Below, in pieces: positions 20,546 to 33,300 of a stretch of DNA of 64,000 nt. Made by a program: the position numbers and the translations under genes. The notes beneath the pieces are model-generated. The model worked only from the letters and a program-made list of their open reading frames with translations, made no database searches and was not told where the DNA came from. Origin of the DNA: Daedaleopsis sinensis (lineage: Eukaryota; Basidiomycota; Agaricomycetes; Polyporales; Polyporaceae); contig CM066309.1 of NCBI GenBank assembly GCA_033807695.1, positions 1,240,001-1,304,000 on the forward strand. The letters are read 5' to 3'. Positions within the stretch are counted from its first letter, which is position 1. The number at the start of each line of letters is the position of its first letter.

Positions 20546-23500
20546 ATGTCGACCATCACAATCAACGGCTCGTGTGCTGGCGTCCCTGCCCGTATCTTAG
20601 TCGACCAACGGCAAGAATGCTCTGCGCTCTCTATCACATTTGCGAATGCCCATAACATTCCTCGCCGCATAATCTCAGGAGAGACTTCCGTCCCCACTCT
20701 CTCGTCGTCAGCGCCACTCATGATCCCCGCCACCTCCGGATGGTATCACTCGTCGTTGGCCCTGGCAGTGTGCTCGTTGTCGAACACCGACGTCCTCCTT
20801 GGTGCCGACTGGCTCCAAGCTTGTCGCCCTCAGGTATCCGGTGGGGTGCTGCTGCCTCCCCCCACCGATCAAAGCTCTCTACCCCTGGGGCACACTTGGT
20901 ATCCTTCCGTCTCTAGTACGCTGTTCTCGTTGTCAAGATATGATGAGAACCTGACTAGTCACCTTGTAGATCCACAGAGTAGCACTGCTAGTCGTCCGAT
21001 ACCATCAGGTGCGTATGATATCGTCTATCTTCATGCATGGACATGGTTTACATCACAACGACAGATGTGCATGAGGACCAGGCAGCTTCGCCGTCGTCTT
21101 CACGCACCACACTCCCCTCACGGGATGCATGTCATCATACGTCTGTAACCTCTGCCGTATCTTTGGCCAATCTTATCGAACGCTGGCTTTGGGCCCGTTC
21201 CACCGTTCAGTGTTGGCATCTTGCACTTAGAGCGCATGGAATCTCTGCGGATCGTTGCACTACAGTTGAGTCATGCCAGCTTGCGCTCTTCTCACACATT
21301 CTCCATGGTCAATGTGCTAAGCATGAAGGCGATGAGTGCCGTCAGTATACTGAGGTTGGTACAAACGCCCGACACCTTGCTCGTGACGTTTGTATGTCCC
21401 TCTGCCGACTCATTGAGTCGCACAACTTCACGTTTGACCACATACATTCTATCTGCCAATCGATTGGGATAAATGAGCCTAGTAGGAAATCGCAGACGCG
21501 TCATCTGCTAGTGCGACAGATGCAACAGTACACCGAGGGTCTTCGTTATGAGTCAACCTTGTCGATCAGCTCATTCCTTGAGGGTCTAGACTCCATACCA
21601 AAGCGTGAGCTTGAACTTATTGCCCGTACTCATGGCATCAGGTTCGCGTCAGGGTGTCGTATAGACCAGTTGCGAACTGTAATCATGCGACATTTTCTTC
21701 GGGGACATTGTGATAGTGAACAATCGCAGAGTGATATTGGTACATTGGCTGGATGTGCTCATATACGTGCAGAGTACGCCACAGCGAACACTGATATGAC
21801 CCTTCAATTGTATGTTCTGTGCATTGCTCGAGATCGAAAACTATCTTCCAAACCGCTCCGACGTCTTCTTGATGCCCATGACATCCCATACGAGTCGAAG
21901 TCTCCTGTGAGTACCCTCAGGAAGCAGCTGCGAGAATACATTCAGAGACTGCGGAAAGGAAAGCAAGCCGAGATGAAGCGTACTCATCGAGCTGAGAATC
22001 GAGCAGCACATGCATGTAACCTTCAGAACCGCCTAGACGAGATCCGAGAACAGTGGCCACGGTTAGTACCACCCACTCTAAAGCAACATCTGCTGCGTTC
22101 ATTCCGAAAGGAGACTTCCAAAGAAGCCTTGAGCACCTTTACATGTGCCAGTTGCGCAGAATCCTGTGCTATGAGTGAGCGAGAAACCGTTGACCTTACT
22201 TCGGACACTCTGGATACAACACCGTTACGCCGACCGGACCAAGTTCGCGACCGTCAGAGTGGTTCATATCCATCATGGCTTGATACAAGATGTACACCGC
22301 CTGACTTACCGTACTGTGATGGCCTACTTAAGGACATATTAGTTGAGTCTTCCGGTGTTATATCTGATGCCCATAACAAACCTCAAAGTCTGCAATTGTG
22401 CCGAAGCTGTATCACTTCACTGCGAAAAGGGAAAACTCCGTCCAAGTCACTTGCTAACTATACATTTCTTGGTGCTGTTCCTCCAGAACTCCGTGACCTG
22501 ACTGTTGTCGAGGAGGCCATGATTGCGAAATGTCGTGCAAAATGTTGGGTGATACAGCTCAAGGAAGAGAATGAGAAGCTTCATCTCCCGAATGCACAGC
22601 GAGGGATGCGTGGCCACATTGTGATATATCCTCAACGACCTGACATTATTGCTTCGAAGCTACCGCCTGCTATGGAGGACATTATCACACCCATATGTGT
22701 TCTATTCATTGGCTCCTCACCGCCTACTCAAGAGTGGCTGCGTACCCATGCGAAACCTTTGTCAGTGCGTCGGGAGAAGGTTCAAAAGGCACTAGAATGG
22801 TTAAAGACCCATAATCCACACTACCGGGATATCGAGATCAACTATGATATGCTGAGTTCTCTAGAGCATGAACAGATTGTTCCAGTCGAGATACAACATA
22901 TTCTTTCTACCGAATCTCAGGATGCGGCAACATCACGATATGACAATGACATTCAGCCCGAGTTACGTGCACCCTCGGAAAGTCATAGCTCTGGCAATAG
23001 AAATGAGGAGTCATCTCAGCGGCCGACAAACGACACTCAGACATCAGCTGAAAGAACACAGGATGATGAGATTCCGTTCGAGAATGTAGTCATTACCGAT
23101 GTGAATGGAGATGCATCTTCCAACGAATTATGTGCTGCCGCTCTGAGACATCTTAAGAAAAAGGGTGGAGGGTATATTGGAATACCACATGAACGCGAGC
23201 CTATGAATGAATTCTTCAATCCCGACCTGTTCCCGATGGTATACCCAACACTCTTCCCATATGGGCTAGGTGGATTTGAAGATGCACGCCGTACCACACC
23301 TCTGTCATTCAAAGCTCAAGCCAAACACTTGTTCAGTCTTGCTGACCGTCGCTTTCAGGAACACTACTCATTTCTTTTCACAGTGTTCAACATTATCCAA
23401 CGGAGGCAAGTCCTACTACAGTCCAGTCTTAAGGTCAAGCGACATAAGTTCGGATCTATAATGGCAGATTTGACATCAGTCACTCCGGAAGCAGTGCACA

Positions 23501-26500
23501 AAGTATCTGAACGTGTTGCTCAAGGAGACTATGCTACCGCACATAGCCCGGATGAGAGAAAGGTTCTAAAACTGATGAAGGAAGTCAAGGTGGTCACAAG
23601 TCAAGTTCCCGGATCATCTGCTGCACGAACTGCAATGAGAAATGAGATCCGTGCACTGATGATCAATCTCGGCCTTCCAAGTTTCTATGTGACAATCAAC
23701 CCTGCCGATGTGTTCAATCCTGTCGTGAGTTTTCTTGCTGGTAATGATATTGATGTTGACCGTCTACTGCCAGAACACGTGCCCAAGTACAAGGATCAGT
23801 CAATCTTGATAGCGAAAAACCCAGCAGTTGCAGCCAGATTCTTTAACATATATATGAAGGCCTTCGTTTCGTCACTTCTAGGCTATGATCCGAAGGGAGA
23901 GAACATGGATGGCGGAATACTAGGCTTAGTTAATGGATATTATGGATGTGTCGAAGCTCAAGGGCGCGGTACCCTTCACTGTCATATGCTTGTCTGGGTA
24001 GAAGGAAGTCTGAACCCAAATGAGATTAAACGACGCATAGTCGAGCATCATGACCTGGAATTCCGTGACCGTCTTTTATCTTTTCTTGACGACACAATCT
24101 CAACAAGTGTACCTGACGATCCCGACCCAAATCTACCTCCACTGTACTCATATGACCCATGCTCAATACGTGGACCTGATATGTCTTTAGAATATAATGA
24201 GTTCACTCGAATGCACTCCCGTGATATACATCTACTTGCGGAGAGATGTCAGCGACATAAACATACTGCAACCTGTCGGAAGTATGGAACATCATGTCGC
24301 TTTGATATGAGCTCAGAAAATATTAGGCCTGAAAGCAGTTTCAATACCGAGACCGGAGAGCTATGTTTACGTTGTCTTGATGGTCTAGTAAATAATTTCA
24401 ATGAAACCATCCTTGCGGCAGTAAGGTGTAATATGGATATTAAGTTTATCGGTTCTGGGACGTCCGCAAAAGCGATACTATACTATATAACTGACTACAT
24501 CACTAAATCACAGCTCAAGGCTCATGTTGCATATGCTGCTCTGGAACTAGCGGTCAAAAAGCTCGGGGACTCCATCGAACACGACATTAATGCAAGCGAA
24601 GTCCGGGCAAAGCGACTGTTACAGAAGTGTGCCTTTGCAATGATATCACACCAAGAATTGTCAGCACAACAAGTATGCTCGTATTTGATGGACTTCGAAG
24701 ATCATTTCACAAGTCATAAGTATCGGAACCTGTATTGGACCAGCTTCGAACACTATCTCAACCAAGAAGACCCCAGTCCAGAGTGCTACTCTTCGAGCTC
24801 TGGAAATACTAGACCGGACAGTACTTCTAGCTGCCAGCGATTTGCTCATGACGATGTTGAGGTTGAGGATGAACCGGGAACTGACAATAATCCATGTGAC
24901 ACTGAGCCTGAGCCAGACGTAGTCGATAATTCTGATGAGCATGAAAATATACCTAATGACGACGAGAATGTGGAAGAGGTCACGATTTCTGTCACAGATA
25001 CTGGGTGTATTGTACCGAAAGCCAGTCAGGTTGCCGATTATGTGCTACGGGGAAATATGTTCACAACATTATGTCTGTGGGACATGGTTGCTCAGGTGGA
25101 CAAGGTTTCTATTCGTAGCTCTCAGAAAGAGTCTACGGAGAGTAATGACCAGGAAGAGAATGAGTGTGATATCAATCCTGATGAGGATATCCACCGGGTC
25201 GATGCACTAGACTCAGAGCAGTATTCTGACAACAGTGCGCCAGTGGTAAATAATATTTCTCCTCCTTCTGACTGTGAATTATTACTCTCCGGGTCCGGAC
25301 GTAAACAGCCTAGCACACAACTTCTATCTGCTCACATTGAGAGCGAGAGGAAATATCTCAGAGTGCGACGGCCTTTACAGCGACTTGTACCTGTACCAAT
25401 TGGGCCAGCACTGCCTAGACGTGATCAAGACAACGTGTATCCACGATATTGTCGGTTGATGCTTATGTTCTTTAAGCCATGGCGAAAAGTACAGGATTTG
25501 CGTACCTCGGGACAGTCATGGGTTGCTGCATTTGACAATTTCCGAGACTCTTGTCCAGCACGGTTTCGCACTATAATGGACAATATGCAGATCTTACATG
25601 AGTGTAAAGATAGCCGGGATGATCACTACGCAAATAGAAGAGCTGAGCGGCGAAATGCAGAGCATACCGATAACATGTTTGAAGACTCGGAAAGCATGAT
25701 TGACTTTGGCCACGGGGAGGATGACGAGTCTGAGATCTTGGAACATCTTGAGAATATTGAAACATGCTCTTCTCAGCGAAGCACTGCTAGCTCTAAAGCT
25801 GTATCGGAGTGTTTGAAGCGGCTCAGCGAGTCAGGTTTGCTTCAGTATACCGAAAATTCAAATGCACAGCACTGTAGTGATATACCTGACAAGGAAGTCG
25901 AGTTAGTAGACAATCTGGGATGTGAGGATGAATGGAAGGCAGCCTATTCAGAGCGTCGGGATTCCTGGAAAAAGAAGGTAGCTGAGATACCTCAGGCGCT
26001 GCCCACACCGGCGACAGATGCCCATGTCACTGCGACCTTGGCTGGATGCTGTGACGGCTCAGCGTTTCGTTCAGCATTTGCATCGTCTAGCTTACAGACT
26101 CAGTCAACTCTGCCAGAGATACGTCAAGACTTACCTGCAGAAGACCGAGAAATTGATGTGAGCATACCAGAAGTGATCACGGAATGGAATCTCAATGTCG
26201 AGCAAGCCAGAGCATTCAGAATAATTGCGGAGCATAGTCTGAGGCCTAAGGCAGGGAATGATACCTGGCAACCGCTGCGTATGTTCATAGGTGGTCCGGG
26301 AGGCACTGGAAAATCCCGTGTAATTAATGCTCTTAGAGATTTCTTTGCTCGACGGAGTCAGACACGTCGTCTCCGTCTTGCGGCTTACACTGGTGTTGCT
26401 GCTAAGAATATATCTGGCATGACTTTACACAGTGCGTTGCAACTGAACCATAAATCAAAGAACGGAGCAAAAACGCACCGCGACTTGATTGCAATGTGGG

Positions 26501-28212
26501 AAGGTGTCGATTATCTATTCATAGACGAGGTGTCTATGATAGGTTGCCGCTTCTTAACCAGGATCAGCGAAGCTTTGAGTAATGCGAAAGAGAACAAATC
26601 TGCATTCGGAGGTATCAGTGTCATATTTGCGGGTGACTTTTCGCAACTACCACCTGTCGGAGACTCACGGTTGTTCACCCATCTTGACACTGCCTCGCCA
26701 ACCCAAGGCGGAACCTTGTCTGGACAGAGCACCATATTCGGAAAGCTTCTATGGTTGTCGGTGGACACTGTAGTGATATTAGATCAGGTTATGCGTCAGA
26801 GTGGTCCTGAGAACGAACCATTTGTGCAGCTCCTCACTAGGTTGCGAGATGGTCGATGTACAGACACCGATTTTGAGCTTCTGAATACCCGTATAATATC
26901 ATCAGCAGCCTTCGACCGTACAGCTGATGAATGGAGACGCGCACCTATTATTGTATATGACAATGCGATCAAGGACGCAGTCAACGAGGAGGCAGCAAAG
27001 GTTTTCGCGGATAGAACCGGTCAGACACTGCACTGGTACTATGCAACTGATACTATAGGACATCACATTGTTAGAGAAGACGCACTTAAAAAGAAATTAG
27101 AGGGACTTCACTCTGGTCAAACGAAGTATCGCTTAGGGAAAATACCTCTAGTGCTTGGCATGCCGGTCATTGTGTCGCAGAATTTTGACGTTGAAGGAGG
27201 GATTGTCAATGGAAGTATTGGTACTCTGAAAAAGATACGGTATCAGCTGGATTCAGTCACTGGAGAACGAGTATTGACATCGGTGATTGTCGATATGCCT
27301 GACTCCACTGGTGACCATGAACTGCCTCATCTGTCGCGGAATCAGGCTGCAGTACTTCGGGATACAGTTGAGATGCGGTTTACCCATCCACACTCAAAGA
27401 AACGATGCTTGATAAGACGAACTCAGGTACCTATTATGCCTGCATTTGCGATGACATCCCACAAGGCGCAGGGTCAATCTCTTGAACATGTTATTGTCGA
27501 TATTGACAGCTGCTCCGGTACTGAAGCTCCATATGTCATGGTGTCAAGGGCGACTTCTCTCCAAGGGTTGCTCATTGTTCGCCCATTCCGACGAGGGAAA
27601 ATATCTTGTCGCCTCTCACAAGAATGTCGGCAAGAATCACGTCGATTGAGCATAGCAAATCTGCGAACTGTCATTAAATATGGTACTGTGGATGAGGGAA
27701 TCAGAGCACGTCATACTCTGCATAATATAGGACAGCATACCATGAGCACTTCCCCAGAGAATCAACTAGACTCCTCTGAAGCAAGGATGGACGTCGACAT
27801 TGACATTCAGAATGATGCGGCGGCTATTACTAGTTCCTCGGCAGTCTCCGGGGATGAGCGGTGTCGAGCGCTTCTAGGCCACCTACAGGATGCCACGTCC
27901 TCCTACTATCCCTCTTCAACTACAGCCCACCATACAGACGAGTGGATGGACATCGACAGTGACAACAGGTGGCATATTCAAACAGCTGCTGAGTCAAGTG
28001 CTGCCTCTACTGGGCAAGGAAACCATTGTCAGCGCCGCCCGCGGAACCAACGGTACTACCGCAACCAGAACCAGGCAGATATTCTCTCCACAGACTCCCC
28101 CGCCATTGCTCATCCAACCACATCCTCCAAGCGAAAATTCACATATGTGAGTGGTCAAAACGATGCGCAAAGATCTCAACGACCACGGAATAAGCGACAA
28201 CGGCAAGAGTGA
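20546..28212 (+). CDS. Helitron replication initiator/helicase, 2,536 aa, two exons
   Basis: Exon 1 is 20546-21008, the intron 21009-21064 (GTGCGT...GACAG, 56 nt, phase 1), exon 2 21065-28212. Approximate residues: 1-115 a retropepsin-like fold (ARILVDQ near the start, VLLGADWL near the end) without the catalytic DSG/DTG; 190-470 several SAP-like helix pairs; 530-760 a DUF6570-like region with CxxC pairs (CASCAES, CRSC); 860-1310 the Helitron Rep domain, with the HUH metal site HCHMLVW near 1126 and the two-tyrosine motif YYITDYITK near 1294; 1860-2380 a PIF1-type SF1B helicase with Walker A GGPGGTGKS (about 1898), IDEVSMIG, GDFSQLPP, TSHKAQGQS and YVMVSRA. The tail is disordered and basic. 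Rep nicks and joins DNA and the helicase unwinds it during rolling-circle-like transposition. No stop or frameshift breaks it. The protein is AT-richer than host genes. Confidence 0.95.
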
Positions 28213-28452
28213 TAGCATTTCGGCACTGGATGGGTGGATAGGCTCGCGCCAACAGCTCGTCTATGAGCTCACTAGCCATGGTATGTTGCGTCATATACTC
28301 TCATGCTGCGTCATCAGGTGGTGCTTACAGCAGTTTAAAATTCAGCCAGCTGGACGACGTTGCAGCTACAACAACCCCGCCTCAAATCATCCCCCTCTCC
28401 CTCACCACAGAACACTACCGATCTTTCGCCCCAACCACACCCGTCCTCTAAC
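28213..28452. promoter_or_regulatory. Short spacer between the two Helitron genes, likely promoter of the second
   Basis: The 240-bp spacer holds two copies of TGCGTCAT (28287-28294 and 28307-28314), 20 bp apart, which resemble CRE/ATF or AP-1-like half-sites. A pyrimidine-rich stretch then runs to the ATG at 28453. The genes are co-oriented. Regulatory function is inferred. Confidence 0.4.
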
Positions 28453-30005
28453 ATGGATTCACCACTATACTCTCCTCCTCCTATCTCGAATGTCTACACA
28501 GCACGCATCACCGACCACAAATATGACCGCATCGCTGCTCAGCTCGGGTCCATGGGCTCGACTGCCCTGGCCAACGCAACATATGGCACGGACTTTGTAC
28601 GTTCAGTTGATCCCAAGACCAAAACATACTTCTACGTTGATACCACCACCGGCAACGAGTTCTCCACGATCATGTTTGGGGAGATCATGTCGTCACTGTC
28701 AGGGACTGAGTTGTCCGCGAAGGGTTCGTTCTATGTCCCACCTGGCAAGGACGTGAAGGTGAGTACTACCTTCACTGACTTGCTTGGCTGTACTGACTCT
28801 TGAATAGATCACGGACCGCACTTCTGTGCGCGATAAGCTCGTCATTGGTCCTCCCAAGTTACTGGACCAGTGTCCTCGCTTGGCTGAGCTCTACCACAAC
28901 CAGCTAGCTGTCTTAGACGAGATCGTCGACATGGACAACGAGTATGCAGCCACTCTGGGCCGTGGTGCCGAGGTGAGTATGCTTCGATCATCTGCTGTGC
29001 ATCAACTGTGCGTGATCCTTAGCCTCACCTTCTCTTGTAGCCTTTCTTGCAGCGCGAATGGGTACTTGAGAACGGTATGCACATCCAGATGAAGCTTCCT
29101 CCGAAATACGGCGTAAGTCACATCTATCTTCCGACCGTTACATGAAGTGCACACGCTAACTGTATGCTTCTATGCTATTCGACACAGGTACCCGAAGCGA
29201 AGGAGTCCACCCCGGTGGACGCTGACGTCTCGCCGAAGAAGGCTGGCCCGGGGTCGGGCCGCCGCGAGCGCAACAAGCGGAAGCGTGAGGATGATCCTCC
29301 GCTGAAGCCTGCACCTGCTGCGTCATCCAAGGCGAAGGTTGGGAACATCTCCAGTCGCAAGTCTGGCACGAACAAGGAGAACCTTTTGCCAAACACAGGT
29401 ATGCTGCCAAGTTCCATCCGTCGAGCACCATTGTTGATATTCAGAACACTGTTACAGACACTCAGCCGCTTCAAATCGGCTCCTTCGTTGACCCGCATGT
29501 GTTGCCTGATTTCGCGGGGCCATTGTTCGCACTCAACGACGCTAAGCTCGTCGTGAACGACCTTCGCCATGCCGACAACACCCTCATTCATCCGGCTGAC
29601 GTCTATAGTGCCCTTCGCCCCGGCACTGTCGTGATACTCACCGTCTCTCTGATCGCTTGGGCTATGCCCGGCTCGTCTCCGAGACTGAATGGGATGAAGA
29701 ACCGGGTATGTGATGTCCCCATTCACATTCCGGAGTATAACTAATCGTTTATCCCACAGTACTATACTATCAATGTCAAATCTCTCAAGGTCGTCGCCAC
29801 ATCTGACGAACCCGTCGAAGAGCGAAAGCCACCGGCTTACCCGACTAGCTCTTCTCGCCCGCCTCCCATCCCTACGTCAAGCAAGGCGTCAGTCTCCCTC
29901 GATGCCTTCGAATCACCCGACTCTGCGCTCTCCGCTGATGCCGAACCTGCGCGCAAGAAGCCTCGCACCCGGGCTCAGGCCGACTCTCGTCACGGTACCC
30001 ATTAA
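28453..30005 (+). CDS. Helitron-associated protein of unknown function, 415 aa, six exons
   Basis: Exons: 28453-28758, 28808-28972, 29041-29112, 29188-29398, 29458-29705, 29760-30005. All five introns are 49-75 nt with GTRNGN...AG ends, and the frame is preserved through each join (phases 0,0,0,1,0). The N-terminal third (YFYVDTTTGNEFSTIMFGEI and KLLDQCPRLAELYHNQLAVL) looks globular. The middle is basic, with a nuclear-localisation-like RRERNKRKRE and a KEN motif (NKENLLP). A second compact region has the pattern ALRPGTVVILTVSLIAWAM and then YYTINVKSLKVV, which could be a beta-barrel. The tail is Ser/Pro-rich with a second basic cluster (ARKKPRTR). I recall similar proteins scattered in Agaricomycete genomes, but no function. 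Position inside the element, same strand and same AT-rich composition suggest an accessory gene or captured host gene. Confidence 0.8.
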
Positions 30006-30322
30006 CTCCGTCATATCGTCACTCGCTGAGCATATCCTCCCGTCCAACCTCTTCCATCTGTACGTATTCTTATATCTGTATTTAGCTTCATCGTTCGAGC
30101 AAGTCTTGACAATCTGCTGAGTTCTGGCATACTACAAGATACTATGTACGATTACATTCGAGTCGCCCTCGTGTACCTCATATACTACTAGTCACTATAC
30201 TGTACTACGACGAAGTTCTTGAATGGCATCCCCTTAATCTTGGTCTCATTAACTGCAGAGTTCTTCGAGGAAATGTATCTCAAGTAGTAAGTAGCGGGCT
30301 CTGCCGTGCTTGCGCGGCCTTA

Positions 30323-33300
30323 CGACTTATCTGACAGTGACAGTGACACTGATTCTACGCCGCGGATGCGTATAAGTACGTACAAGGTTTCACACGCACG
30401 CACCCTCGATCATGGCCATTGGCCACGACGAAGATGGCACTAAGTAGCTGTACTTATGTTATGTTCGCCCGCCGTACGTGCGGGTACGCCTGAAAGATTT
30501 CGGTGTCAGTACTACTAAGTATTAGTATTGGAGGCGGAGACAAAACGCACCAGTATTCCGCGTATACGTACCTACTTACAGACACCGTATACCACGGCGT
30601 ATGACGGTGTCGTGCCCCGCCAATTGCCGATCGAGTTGCGCATCGCGCGGGCGCTTCACGGGTGGCAGCTGTGATCACGATTCTTCTGAGCCACCGGATT
30701 CCGCTCAAGGAGTGGGAAGTGTAAGTACTCTGGGATCTGGATGACCCAGACGTCCATGCAGACGTCGTCGTCCGCTGCACTGAGCACGCTGGACGGAACT
30801 TGAACTTGCCTCCGGGCCCCGACGCGAACGGCGGAGGCGGAGGCTCGAGCGTTTCGTCGACGTTATGTAAGGGAGCCAAAGATCGCAACGAACCGTCAAA
30901 GTCGAGACATTTGCCCGAGACCTTGCTGGAGGAGGAATATTAATCGGATTCCAACTGCCTGATATCGATTGACAGATTTGCCAGGCCCGCCTCTCGCGGC
31001 GGCCCCGCGGAAAAAGGGACACGGTTAAGGGGCTGCAGGATTCGGGATTCGAAGAGCCTAGACTAAGATAGTAGAGGGAATCGAGGGGAATCGGGGCACG
31101 CGCATACAGTATACAATATACTGACTTACTGTATGCGTACGCGGCTACGCCGATGCGCCAGGTACGCTCCTCGCACTCGCGCACGGACGCAGATCCGCAT
31201 TCGAAGACGTCGACGTCGAGCGGCCAGGAACGTTGAACCTGCGCTGCAGGGCGCACGCGTGATTGCGCTACTGTATACGTATGCCCTCATACGCCGATGC
31301 GCCGATGCGCCCTGGGCCTGGGCTGCCGGCGAGCGATACCGCCGTCGAGGTTCGACGCGCGAACCTATGACGATCGCGCACGACGAACGCCGAGCGTTCG
31401 ATGGCGGACCGTCGAAGGCGAGAAGACCGCCGACTCCCGGCGCGCGCCCATGGCCAGTCCCGGCCTGAAAGCGACTGTCCCATTGCTGCGTGCAGTGCGG
31501 GACGTCGGGCGTCGGGCGTCGGGCGTCGGGCGTCGAGTATGGAATCGACGCACGTACCTTGCGGGGCACCTGCAGTCTGCCGCGCTCTAGCTAGCTAGAC
31601 TGAGCGGTCCGGGGTGCGTTCGACGTTCGTTGCCGGACGTCCGCGTCATCCTGTGGGCGAAGTGGCTTGCGGCGGTCTAATATGGCTACGGACCATCCCG
31701 TCTCGTACCGGAGGCTCGCGCGCACCGCGCACACCGCGCTCAACTGGATTCCGAACCAAGTCGCATGAGCCACGACCTCTGGCGGACCGACTCGCCGAGC
31801 GCTGCGCCGGCCGCGCAACGTTGCGCAGCAGATCCCTTCCGCCCCACGACCGCCGCCGCCTCGAGGCCGCCGCTCGCCGCCCGGGAATCCTGCAACTCGA
31901 GGGATTCCGAATTGCCGTTGTCGTTGCCGTTGCCGTTGCCGGGGTGCTTGCGGAGCGAACGTGCACAGGGCGGCGCGGCGCCGTTGCGTAAGATTGCGTC
32001 CAAGTTCAAGCTCAAGGCCAGGGTAGGCTAAGGGATCCGGAGGCTAAGGCACAGACCTGCGCGCCGCGCGCTCACAGGCACACCCCACGGCGGCGCGGGG
32101 CCAGGGATCTTGCAGTAGACGACGCCGTCGCGCAATGCCGGAGGACAGTGAGAGTGACAGGCCTAGGAGCCTAGGAGCGCAAGGAGTCGGTCCGGACACC
32201 TCCACGGGCGTACGGTGATAGTACATAGATAGCACAGCACCGAGCATCGTCCGCGGTTGGCGGCGTCCGGTCAGACGCCTGAGGATGAAGCTTGAAGGCC
32301 TCCGGCTCCCCGAGGCTCAAACGATGTCGGAGACTTGTGCCCTGCCAGGAGAAGGGGTGCAGACCCGAAGTCTTCGTGCTGAGTAGTGAGTCCCTGGCTC
32401 GACGGCCGGATCGGGAGGCAGACGACACCGGCCACGGGGCCTGGTGGGAAGTCTGAACCATGAAGCTGCCGCCGGTGCGCCTCCGAGTCGGCCTTCTGCG
32501 CTCTGCGCTATACCGTAGTAAGGCACAGGAAGAGCACGCACGCACTGGGAGTGCGAGTGTATCAGTATGGAGCCGGCGTACGACAGCGGGCCAGGAGCAG
32601 CACTTACCCACGGGCTACTGCCAGCACGGGTGCAGAGTCCGAAGTCGGAGAGTGCGTGCGCAGACTTCTTGCTGACGCCGGCTCCGAGCGAAGCGAAGGG
32701 ACGTCCAGGATGAGCTCGTGTTTGCGCGCCTCCAGCAGCAAGGGATCCGGAGGGTCGAGGCCGTGGGGGGAACCGTACGCGTGAACAGTGAACGTCGGAC
32801 GTCGAAGGCTGGCACAGGGCGGGCGCACATTGAACGTTTGAACATTGGACATTGATTGCCCTCCGCAGGCCGACGTGCCGATCCCTGCTTTTCGCGCGGG
32901 CACCTCCTCTGCAGCCGCAGCGGGGCCGCTCCATCATGCCCTGGCGGCGGCGGCGGCGGCGGCAGTCCCAGTCGCGTGTATATCGCTGTGGCTCGCAAAG
33001 CAGTACCAGGGAGGTGTCGAACCAAGAACAGAGCTCGCAGGGAGGGAGGGACAAGTGCAAGAACAGAACGGACACGCGGTCTGGCCTGTGCTCTGGCACG
33101 CCCTAGGCGGGCTCCATATGCATACTTGACACAGAAGGCAGGAATGCAGGGAGGCAGGGAGGCAGGGAGGGAGCGCAGCCGCGACATACCGCTCCGTCGC
33201 AGATCCAGATCCAGACATAGACATAGACAGAGACAGAACAGACATATCGCCGCAGGCAGACCATATGTTGCGCGCATATGCATTGTCCCCGAATCCGAAT

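Larger units (their letters stand above)
20257..30322 (+). mobile_element. Autonomous Helitron, about 10 kb; ends are provisional
   Basis: An AT-richer block embedded in GC-rich DNA carries a Rep/helicase gene and a second spliced gene. The ends are inferred. At the left, a perfect hairpin (CCCGCTAC-TAG-GTAGCGGG, 20238-20256) is followed by TCTTGCGTG; Helitrons begin with TC. At the right, the same GTAGCGGG (30291-30298) precedes CTCTGCCGTGC, a short hairpin at 30303-30318 (GCCGTGC/GCGCGGC arms, one G-T pair) and CTTA, loosely like the CTRR end. The inverted 10-mer TGCGGCACAG/CTGTGCCGCA at 20271 and about 20374 lies inside the left end. Content is certain; boundaries need a second copy or an empty site. 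Confidence 0.85.
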
